NCBI RefSeq assembly: GCF_963924675.1
Contig: NC_089240.1
Location: 116,875,680-116,939,679 of the forward strand
DNA: 64,000 nt
Source of the DNA: Phocoena phocoena
Taxonomy: Eukaryota > Chordata > Mammalia > Artiodactyla > Phocoenidae
Direction: 5' to 3'
Made by a program: the position numbers and the translations under genes. The stretch's first letter is position 1; every line of letters begins with the position of its first letter. The notes under the pieces were generated by a model. That model searched no databases. It saw only the letters and a list, made by a program, of their open reading frames with translations, and was not told where the DNA came from. Of the stretch, positions 54,950-64,000 are shown piece after piece.

Positions 54950-55865
54950 TTTTCATAAATTTTTTTATTGAAGCAGTCGATTTACAATATCGTGTTAGTT
55001 TCAGGTGTACAGCACAGTGATTCAGTTATACATATACATGTGTATATATGTATATATATATTCTTTTTCAGATTCTTTTCTATTATAGGTTATTACAAAA
55101 TACTGAGTATCGTGCCCTGTGCTATATAGTAGGACCCTGTTGTTTACCTATTTTACATAAAGTAGTGTGTCTCTGTTGATACCAAGCTCCTAATTTATCC
55201 CTCCCCTCCCCCACGTTTCCCCTTTGGTCACCATAAGTTTGCTTTCTATGTCTGAGTCTATTTCTATTTTGTAAATAAGTTCATTTATATCATTTTTTCA
55301 GTTTCCACATATAAGCGATATCATATGATATTTGTCTGCCTCGCTTACTTCATTTAGTATGATAATCTCAAGGTCCATCCTTGTTGCTGCAAATGGCATT
55401 ATTTCATTCTTTTTAATGGCTGAGTAATATTCCATTATATATATATATCCATTCATCTGTCAATGGACACTTAGGTTGCTTCCATGTCTTGGTTACTGTA
55501 AATAGTGCTGCAATGAACATTGGGTTGCATGTGTCTTTCTGAATTATGGTTTTCTCAGGGTATATGCCCAGTAGTGGGATTGCTGGGTGGTATGGTAGCT
55601 CTATTTTTAGTTTTTTAAGGAACCTCCATACTGTTCTCCATAGTGGCTGTATCAATTTACACTCCCACCAACAGTGCAAGAGGTTCCCTTTTCTCCACAC
55701 CCTCTCCAGCATTTATTGTTTGTAGATTTTTTTGACGATGGCCATTCTGACTGGTGTGAGGTGATATCTCATTGTAGTTTTGATTTGCATCTCTCTAATG
55801 ATTAGCGATGTTGAGCAACCTTTCACGTGCCTTTTGGCAATCTGTATGCTTTCATCAGATTCATC
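54950..55865 (-). mobile_element. 5'-truncated LINE-1 (3' end of ORF2 and 3'UTR)
   Basis: Minus-strand L1. The T run and ATTGAAGCAGTCGATTTACA mark the 3' end near 54960. On the minus strand, 55413-55712 encodes the ORF2 C-terminus ([20 protein letters not shown], with the zinc-knuckle-like His kept). It ends near 55865. Confidence 0.9.
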
Positions 55866-57290
55866 TTTATTGATGCATGGGGATACAGTTCATTCATTCA
55901 AACTGCCATAGAGCCTTCCATTCTTTCAATATGTTGCCATTTATAATATTAATCCACTCTCATATTCTTGCACATTAATTTTTGATATAGCAATAAACAT
56001 TCTTGTTTATGTCTTCGTACACGTGCAAGGAATTCTCCCTAGTAAACATCTAGAAGAGGGACTATGGGATCATAATAAGGTATGCACATCCCCAAGTTTG
56101 CTAGATATTGCATTGCTGAAGTGCTCTTCAAAGCAAGTATATAAATTTATACTCCCATCAGAACTCCTAGTTCCCTGCCTCTTGCTTTGGTATGACCACT
56201 TGGCATGCTCATGTTTTTTAATGTTTGCCAATTTGACGGTTGTGAAGGACTGTCTTATTTTGAATCTAATTTACATTTCCCTCATGACTAGTGAGGTTGA
56301 GAACCTTTTCTAATGTGTTTACAGGTCAATTGGGTTTTCCCTTATGTAAAATGCCTGGTCATATCCTTTGTATATTTTTCTAACGAATTGCTTGTCTTTT
56401 TCATAATGATTTTTAGACTACAGCTTCTGGATATTAATCCTTTCTTATTTATAAGAGCTAAAAATAGTTTCTACCAGCCGGTGGCTCATTATTTTAAATT
56501 TTCTTTGTGTTATACTTCATCAATTAGAGTTTCTATTTTTAATGAAGTCAAATTTATCAATCTTTTCTTTTCTGGTTTTCATTTTGTGGTTTTAAGAAAT
56601 CTTTCCCTAGTTTGAGAGCATTAAGATATTCTTCAAATTTTTCAAAAGCAAATAATTCTTGCTTTTAACATTTAGGTCTTTAATCCATTTGGAGGTTACA
56701 TTTCTGTATGGTATGGGGTAGGGAATTTTACTTTTTTCCATCTAAATAACCAATTGTCCCAGGACTATTCTATTGTAATGTCCCCTCTGTCATATACCAA
56801 GTTCTCATATATGTATGAGATTGTTCCTGGAATTTCAATTTCGTTCTATTGGCACTTTTGTCTATCCCTGTACTAATATCATATTTTTTATTAATATGAG
56901 TTAATAACAATGCTTCCTACCTGACAGAGCTAATCGCATCTTATTTTTCTTCTCTAAGATGATCTTCACTAATCTTTACCCTTTCTCTTTCCATACAAAT
57001 TTTAGGGTAAGTTTGCCAAGTTCCACGAAAAAAATTTGTGGGGGAGTTTGATTAGAACTGCACTGAACTGCAAGTTAATTTGTGGAGAATTGATTTATGT
57101 ATGATATTGAGTCTTCCAAACCATTTAAATGGTACATATCTTCTATTATTTATACTTAGGTCTTTGTTCATTATCTTCAATAACATTTCATAATATTTCT
57201 TTAAAAGACACATATTTTGTTAGGTACATATCCAGATTTATTATGCGTTTTGCTATTATGTAAATGGTTTTTTTCCTTTCCAATTTAGCA
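55866..57290 (-). mobile_element. Older L1M ORF2 fragment
   Basis: Antisense phrases on the plus strand: AGAAGAGGGACTATGGGATC, TTGACGGTTGTGAAGGACTG, TTAGGTCTTTAATCCATTTG, TTTGCCAAGTTCCACGAAAA and CTTAGGTCTTTGTTCATTAT. The two plus-strand frames (96 and 100 codons) within it are antisense to ORF2. Confidence 0.75.
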
Positions 57291-57799
57291 AGTTATCTTC
57301 CAAATAAACTCTAATTCTAGTATTTGTTCATAAATGACACGAATAGCTACGGAAATACAGCTTGTGTGCTTGAAAGTAGCTGACATTCTGAGCTCACCAA
57401 ATTAGAGTCAATTTTGTCCTTTCATTAAACAAAGTACGATAATTCCTATTATGTTCAGAGACTGCTTTTCGGTTAGTGTGACAGTGTTTCTATATTTCAG
57501 AAATGATATTTTTTCCTAAGAAGGCTTCTACTTTTCCTGCCTGGGGCTCACACCACTGTCGTAGTTCTAAAAGCAAAGGTTTTTCTTCTTATTCTTTAGA
57601 ATACATTTTTATCGTTTATTTTCATTTAACGTGTACACTTGTTCAAAGGCATGTTTTTTCTCCTAAGATTATTGCTTTAGAGGACACACAAGCAGGCGTG
57701 CACACGCGCGCGCACACACACACACGCAAACATACTTTATCTGGGTTCTTCAAATATATGAAGTGTTTCCTCTTCCTTGTTCTGCACTTACATTTCTTT
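57291..57799. other. Unassigned sequence with a CA/CG run
   Basis: A short alternating CACGCGCGCACACAC run lies at about 57697-57727. No gene is recognised, although 57503-57856 is open on the plus strand. Confidence 0.4.
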
Positions 57800-58386
57800 C
57801 TAACTACTCTCAAGTCTTTCTGTCCTGATTTTAACCATTATTTTTTTCTTCTTTAAAGATCTCTTTTTCAAAGACAAAGCAGCTTCTTTACCATTTTCCT
57901 CTTGTTTTAGACAGAGATTCATACTCTTCAGTAAATCCGTACTTATCATCAAAGAACTATCTTCTACCAACTTTACATCACACACATCTGCATATTAACA
58001 ATAACACATATCCTCTGTAACAGACTCTCCAACAGATGAAATGACTCCAAAGCCATCTAAATATTCATATCTATAATCATCAATGTCCTCTTTTACTAAA
58101 TTTTCACCAACATTCATAAGTTTCAAGGTCTCCTTCAGGTGATCCCGTACTTCAGTTTTTCAACACAGTTTTAAAATCCTCTTGCAATGATTTGATCAAA
58201 GGTTAAAATTGTTTTTCAGAGGAATGGTTTATTTCCATTCTATGAATATACTCACAGGAACCCTGGGCTTTTGTATTTAGTTTCTTATTTATTTCTGAAA
58301 GCCTTGAAGTATTTATATTTACCTTTGGTCTTCCTTTTCTTTTTTTTTTTTTTAATAATTCTCTTCTTCAACTTTTTCCAAAATAG
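57800..58386 (-). pseudogene. Decayed coding sequence of unknown gene (candidate processed pseudogene)
   Basis: Read on the minus strand, a natural-looking protein runs for about 190 codons across a few breaks. From 58327 downward comes PKVNINTSRLSEINKKLNTK and then about 20 more codons to EKQF, a TAA, then PLIKSLQEDFKTVLKN and a TGA. After a frame change comes LKETLKLMNVGENLVKEDID, then DYRYEYLDGFGVISSVGES, a TAA, and in the same frame KLVEDSSLMISTDLLKSMNL to a Lys-rich end at 57800. The charged, helix-like composition and continuity suggest a former gene rather than noise. I do not recognise the parent, and no A tail or target duplication is evident, so an old exon or a LINE piece is not excluded. 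Confidence 0.4.
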
Positions 58387-58394
58387 CTTTTAAA

Positions 58395-58850
58395 AGTCAA
58401 CGGGGACAGGAGGAATCACATGACTGGGTAGGACGTGGGGGAGAAGGGGGAGGAGGAAAAGTGGAGGCGGGACAGGACCAGCTTCCCTGAGGGGTGCCTG
58501 GGGGAGAAGAGGGGTTCCCACGATTGGAAGGGCCCACCCACGGTACAGGGATCAGCAGGGATGGGAAGAGACCTTCAGAGAATGGGGGATCAGAGGGTAA
58601 CACGGCGACCGTCTCACCCGACTGCTCGGGCCATGGCGAGCCTGCTGTGATACTGGGCCTGAACCTCAGCCCGCTGCGGGCTCCCTCCATTCCAGCTGAG
58701 TCTCAAGCCCGCCCCCCAAGGCGTTTTCCAGCCACTCAGGTTCTGAGCCTAAGCACCACGACACCCGGGCCTTTTCCAGCACACAGGTACTGAGTCTAGG
58801 CCCTCACTCCACCTAAGCCCTGTCCACATGGCCTTTTCCAGACCTTTTCT
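58395..58850 (+). promoter_or_regulatory. GC-rich L1 5'UTR, probable internal promoter region
   Basis: This segment is much richer in G, C and CpG than its surroundings (GGAGGCGGGACAGGACC, CACGGCGACCGTCTCACCC, CCCGCTGCGGGCTCCCTCC). L1 5'UTRs carry the internal RNA polymerase II promoter that starts transcription at the first base of the element. The frames of up to 99 codons on both strands here reflect GC content and not genes. The exact 5' end is uncertain. Confidence 0.6.
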
Positions 58851-59311
58851 TTTTTCTTTTTCTCTTGTGATTCTGTTTTGCCTTGTTATTTCATTTATAT
58901 TTTTATCCTTTCTAATATATTTTTTATTTTTCTTAATTTTATTTTATTTTTTATTCTTTGATATTTTTCTCTCTTTTTCTTTTTTTTGCTGTACCACGTG
59001 CCTTGCAGGATCTTGGTTTCCAGGCTGGGGGTCAGACCTGAGCTCCGGTGGTGGGAGGGCCAAGTCCAAACCACCAGACTAACAGAGAACCTCAGAGCCC
59101 AGGGAATATTCAACGGTGTGAGGTCTCCCAGAGGTCTTTATCTCAACACCAAGACCAGGCTCCACCCAACTGCCTGCAAACTCCAGTGCTGGACGCCTCA
59201 GGCCAAACAACCAGCAAGACAGGAACACAAACCCACCCATCCAAAAATATGAGATGACAAAAAAATACGTTACACATGAAGGTGCAATGTAAAAAACTCT
59301 AAGACCAAATA

Positions 59312-60139
59312 AATGAAGAGAAAACAGGCAATCTACCTGAAAAAGAATTCAGGGTAATGACAGTAAAGATGATACAAAATCTCAGAAAAAGAATGAAGGC
59401 ACGGATCGATAAACTGCAAGAAATGCTTAAAAAAGACCTAGAAGAACTAAAGAACAAACAAACAGTGATGAACAACACAATAACTGAAATGAAAAATACA
59501 CTAGAAGGACTCAAGAGCAGATTACCTGAAGCAGAAGAACGAATAAGTGAGCTGGAAGATAGAATGGTGGAAATAACTGACGAGGAGCAGAATAAAGAAA
59601 AAAGAGTGAAAAGAACTGAGGACAGTCTCAGACACCTCTGGGATACTAAATGCACCAACATTCGAATTATAGGGGTCCCAGATGAAGAAGAGAAAGAGAA
59701 AGGGTCTGAGAAAATATTTGAAGAGATTATAGTCAAAAAAATCCCTAACATGGGAAAGGAAAGAGCCACCCAAGTCCAGGAAGGGAAAAGAGTCCAATAC
59801 AGGATAAACCCAAAGAGAAACACACCAAGACCCATATTACTCAAACTAATAAAAATTAAATACAAAGAAAAATATTAAAAGCAGCAAGGGATAACATACA
59901 AGGGAACCCCCATAAGCTTAACAGCTGCAGTTTCAGCAGAAACTCTGCAAGCCAAAAGGGAGTGGCAGGACATATTTAGTGTGATGAAAGGGAAAAATCT
60001 ACAACCAAGATTACTCTACCCAGCCAGGATCTCATTCAGATGCGACAGAGAAACCAAAAGCTTTTCAGACAAGCAAAAGCTAAGAAAATTCACCAGCACC
60101 AAACCAAATTTACAGCAAATGCTAAAGGAACTTCTCTAG
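59312..60139 (+). pseudogene. LINE-1 ORF1 (RNA-binding protein), disrupted
   Basis: The expected start MKRKQAIYLKKNSG runs into a TAA at about 59354 through a small frameshift. From 59357 a 173-codon frame covers the coiled coil (EELKNKQTVMNNTITEMKNT) and the RRM region (NIRIIGVPDEEEKEKGSEKI, then IPNMGKERATQVQEGKRVQ). It stops at 59878. The C-terminal domain continues out of frame to LLKELL and TAG at 60137-60139. Confidence 0.9.
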
Positions 60140-60197
60140 GCGGGAAACACATGAGAAGAAAAAGACCCACAAAAACAAACCCAAAACAATTGAGAAT

Positions 60198-63100
60198 ATG
60201 GTAATAGGAACATACATATCGATACCTACCTTGAATGTAAATTGCTTTCAATGCTCCAACGAAAAGACACAGACTGGCTGAATGGATACAAAAACAAGAG
60301 CCGTATATAATGCTGTCTACGAGAGACACACTTCAGACTGAAAGTGAGGGGATGGAAAAATGATATACCATGCAAATGGAAATCAAAAGAAAGCTGGAGT
60401 AGCAATACTTCTATCAGATAAAAGAGACTTTAAAATAAAGATTGTTAAAAGAGATAAGGCAGGGCACTACATAATGATCAATCCAAGAAGAAGATATAAC
60501 AAGTGTAAATATTTATGCACCCAGCCCAGGAGCACCTCAGTACATAAGGCAAATGCTAACAGCCATAAAAGGGGAAATCGACAGTAACACAATAATAGTG
60601 GAGGGATGTTAACACCCCAATTACACCAATGTACAGATCATCCAGACAGAAAATAAGTAAGGAAACACAAGCTTTAAATGACACAATAGACCAGATAGAC
60701 TTAATTGATATTTGTAGGACATGCCACCCGAAAGCAGCAGAATACACTTTCTCCTCAAGTGCACACAGAACATTCTCCAGGATAGAACACATCTTGGGTC
60801 ACAAATCAAGCTTCAGAAAATTTAAGAAAATTGAAATAATATCAAGCATCTTTTCCGACCACAATGCTATGAGATTAGAAATCAATTACATGAAAAAATG
60901 TGTAAAAAACACAAACACACAGAGGCTAAATACTCTACTAAATACTCAAGCGATCACTAAAGAAATTAAAGAGGAAATTAAAAATACATAGAAACAAATG
61001 ACGATGAAAACATGACAACCCAAAAGCTATGGGACGTAGCAAAAGCAGTTCTAAGAGGGAAGTTTACAGCACTTCAATCTCACCTCAAGAAACAAGAAAA
61101 ATCTCAAATAAACAATCTAACCTTACACCTAAAGGAACTAGAGAAAGAAGAACAAACAAAACCCAAAGTTAGTAGAAGGAAAGAAATCATAAAGATCAGA
61201 GCAAAAATAAATGAAATAGAAACAAAGAAAACAATAGCAAAGGTCAATAAAACTAAAAGTTGGTTCTTTCAGAAGGTAAACAAAATTGATAAACCTTTAG
61301 CCAGACTCACAAAGAAAAAAAGGGAGAGAATTCAAATCAATAAAATTAGAAGTGAAAAAGGAGAAATTACAACTGACACCGCAGAAATACAAAGGATCAT
61401 AAGAAACTACTACAAGAAACGGCATGCCGATAAAATGGACAACCTGGAAGAAATGGACAAATTCTTAGAAAGGTACAACTTTCTAAGACTGAACCAGGAA
61501 GAACTGGAAAATATAAACAGACGAATCACAGGTAATGAAATTGAAACTGTAATTAAAAATCTTCCAGCAAGAAGAAGTCCAGAACCACAGGGCTTCAAAG
61601 GCGAATACTATCAAACATTGAGAGACAAGCTAACACCTACCCTTCCCAAACTCTTCCAAAAAACTGCAGAGGGAGGAACACTCCCAAACGCATTCTACAA
61701 GGCCACCAGCACCCTGATACCAAAAAACGACAAATGTATCACAAATAAAGAAAATTAAAGACCAATATCACTGATGAACATAGACACAAAAATCCTCAAC
61801 AAAATTCTAGCAAACAATCCAACAACACAGAAAAAGGATCATACACCATAATCAAGTGGGATTTATCCCAGAGATGCAAGGATTCTTCAGTATACACAAA
61901 TCAGTCAATGTGATACACCATATTAACAAATTAAATAAACACCATATGATAATCTCAACAGATGCAGAAAAAGGTTTTGACGAAATTCAACACCCACCTA
62001 TGATAAAAACTCTCCTGGGCTTCCCTAGTGGCACAGTGGTTAAGAATACAACTACCAATGCATGGGACACGGGTTTGATCCCTGGTCCAGGAAGATCCCA
62101 CATGCTGCGGAGCAACAAAGCCCATGAGCCACAACTACTGAGCCTGCACTCTGGGGCCCGTGAGCGACAACTACTGAACCCATGTGCCACAACTACCGAA
62201 GCCCACATGCCTAGACGCCATGCTCCGCAACAAGAGACGCCACCCAATGAGAAGCCCGCACAACAAAACAAAGAGTAGCCCCCGCTCGCCACAACGAGAG
62301 AAAGCCCGCCTGCAGCAACGAAGGCCCAATGCAGCCAAAAATAATAAATAAATTTATTTAAAAGAAAAACTATCCAGAAAGTGGGCATAAAGGGAACCTA
62401 CCTCAACATAAAAAAGGCCATATATGACAAACCCACAGCAAACATCATTCTCAATGGTGAAAAACTAAAATCATTTCCTCTAAGATCAGGAACAAGACAA
62501 GGATGTCCACTCTCACCACTATTATTCAACATAGTTCTGGAAGCCCTAGCCATTGCAATCAGAGAAGAAAACGAAATAAAAGGAATATAAATTGGAAAAG
62601 AAGAAGTAAAACTGTCACTGTTTGCAAATGACATGATACTATAGACAGAAAATCTTAAACATGCCACAAGAAAACTACTAGAGCTAATCAATGAATTTGG
62701 TAAAGCTGCAGGATACAAAATTAATGCTCAGAAATCTCTTGCATATTTATGTACTAACAACGAAAGATCAGATAGTGAAATTAAGGAAACACTCCCATTT
62801 ATCATTGCAACAAAAAGAATAAAATACCTTGGAATAAACCTACCTAAGGAGGCAAAAGACCTGTGCTCAGAAAAGTATAAGACACTGATGAAAGAAATCA
62901 AAGATGACACAAACAGATGGAGAGATATACCATGTTCCTGGATTGGAAGAATCAATGTTGTGAAAATGACTCTTCTACCCAAAGTAATCTACAGATTCAA
63001 TGCAATCCCTATCAATTACCAATGGCATTTTTCACAGAATTAGAACAAAAATTTTACAGTTTGTATGGAAACAAACAAAAGACCTCAAATAGCCAAAGCA

Positions 63101-64000
63101 ATCTTGAGAAAGAAAAACGGAGCTGGAGAAATCAGGTTCCCCGACTTCAGACTATACTACAAAGTTACAGTAATCAACACAGTATGGTACTCGCACAAAA
63201 ACAGAAATATAGATCAATGGAATAGGATAGAAAGCCCAACGATAAACCCACACACCTATGGTCACCTAACTTATGACAAAGGAGGCAAGAATATACAATG
63301 GAGAAAAGACAGTCTCTTCAGTAAGTGGTGCTGGGAAAACTGGACAGTTACATGTAAAAGAATGAAATTAGAACACTCCCTAACACCATACACCAAGATA
63401 AACTGAAAATGGATTAGAGACCAAAATGTAAGACCGGACACTATAAAACTCTTACAGGAAAACATAGGAAGAACACACTTTGACATAAATCACAGCAACA
63501 TCTTTTTTGACCAACCTCCTAGAGTAATGAAAATGAAAATGAAAATGAAAACAAAAATAAACAAATGGGACCTAATTAATCTTAAAAGCTTTTGAACAAA
63601 AAAGGAGACCATAAACAAGATGAAAAGACAACTCTCAGAATGCTAGGAAATATTTGCAAACGAAGCAACTGACAAAGGATTAATCTCCAAAATATACAAA
63701 CAGCTCATGCAGCTCAATATCAAAAGACAAACAACCCAATCAAATAATGGATGGAAGACCTAAATAGACATTTCTCCAAAAAAGACATACAGATGGCCAA
63801 GAGGCACATGAAAAGATGCTCAACATCACTAATTATTAGATCAATGCAAATGAAAGCTATAATAAGGTATCACCTCACACCAGTCAGAATGGCCATCATC
63901 AACTAAATCTACAAACAATAAATGCTGGAGTAGGTGTGGAGAAAAGGGAACCCTCTTGCACTGTTGGTGGGAATGTACATTGATACAGCCACTACGGAGA
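60198..64000 (+). pseudogene. LINE-1 ORF2 (endonuclease/reverse transcriptase), disrupted and cut by window end
   Basis: It starts MVIGTYISIPTLNVN. The endonuclease core near 60310-60345 is out of frame (the LQETH Glu is reached only in another frame, with Gln changed to Arg). A long frame at 61012-61758 covers the linker and early reverse transcriptase. After the SINE, 62381-62590 carries [20 protein letters not shown]. The active site at about 62621-62641 reads FANDMIL, so the first catalytic Asp is Asn, and it is followed by TAG (62642-62644). Later frames cover the C-terminal half to the window end. It cannot make an active enzyme. Confidence 0.93.
62016..62364 (+). mobile_element. CHR-type SINE, long form, inside L1-B ORF2
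   Basis: It starts GGGCTTCCCTAGTGGCACAG (after one T) and has a B box GGTTTGATCCC, CCACAACTACTGAGCC units and an AAATAAATTTATTTAAAAG-type tail. AAAAACTCTCC (62005-62015) and AAAAACTATCC (62365-62375) are the target duplication with one difference. Removing it joins ORF2 codons MIKT and QKVGIKGT as in other L1s. Confidence 0.95.

Larger units (their letters stand above)
58395..64000 (+). mobile_element. Long LINE-1 with 5'UTR (L1-B), continuing past the window
   Basis: The order on the plus strand is a GC-rich 5'UTR (58395-58850), a T-rich stretch, the lower 5'UTR (59020-59300), ORF1 (59312-60139), and ORF2 from 60198 to beyond 64000. A SINE interrupts ORF2 at 62016-62364. The presence of the 5'UTR suggests an originally full-length copy. 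Frameshifts and stops in both frames show it is no longer autonomous. The 3' end and its target duplication lie outside the window. Confidence 0.93.

Noticed and set aside
54767..55020. Frames with CVCVCVC runs
   Set aside because: They come from the (GT)n run at 54899-54933.
58435..58793. Overlapping GC-rich frames of 71-99 codons as a gene or CpG-island exon
   Set aside because: They fall in the L1-B 5'UTR, and all frames on both strands are open because stops are rare in GC-rich DNA.
59299..59865. 188-codon minus frame in L1-B
   Set aside because: Antisense of ORF1, with the same Ser/Phe/Leu bias.

Overview
This window is mammalian nuclear DNA, and the repeats point to a whale or dolphin. 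The evidence is sixteen copies of the tRNA-derived CHR-type SINE (5' end GGGCTTCCCTGGTGG or GGGACTTCCCTGGTGG, with a tRNA-like B box GGTTCG) and LINE-1 copies of the cetartiodactyl type with matching 3' ends. Older mammalian layers (MIR, L2, L1M, MaLR-like LTRs, hAT relics) fill much of the rest. The species cannot be named from this.

I find no intact protein-coding gene, no tRNA or rRNA gene, no CRISPR array and no operon. The window reads as intergenic or intronic sequence. Nearly every long open frame falls in a LINE-1 or is a chance frame across a SINE. The longest non-repeat frame (180 codons, 19571-20113, minus) is not recognisable. One stretch (57800-58386, minus) reads like a decayed coding sequence of unknown origin.

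Layout. 1-21300: scattered old repeats (L1M, MIR, L2, a MaLR-like LTR, an ERV LTR at 1487-1905, a hAT relic split by a SINE at 15447-16178) with five SINEs. 21324-27039: a nearly complete but dead minus-strand LINE-1 (L1-A) joined at its 5' end to a SINE, with a second SINE in the duplicated target site. 27300-42100: dinucleotide repeats, a second hAT relic, L2 and MIR copies, MaLR-like LTRs, four SINEs, and a minus-strand ERV LTR with a polypurine tract (39978-40560). 42168-47430: layered L1 3' ends, including a double nested insertion at 45674-46132. 47431-54900: mostly unique DNA with three SINEs, MIR and L2. 54940-57290: two minus-strand L1 fragments. 58395-64000: a plus-strand LINE-1 (L1-B) with its GC-rich 5'UTR, running off the end of the window.

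The most interesting observations concern retrotransposition history: a probable SINE/L1 chimera (L1-A), two insertions at the same target site in a deducible order, the same amber codon just after the reverse transcriptase active site in both L1-A and L1-B, and two unrelated L1 5'UTRs. None of these is a new biological system; the sequence does not show one convincingly. Family names come from memory of consensus sequences and no database search was run.
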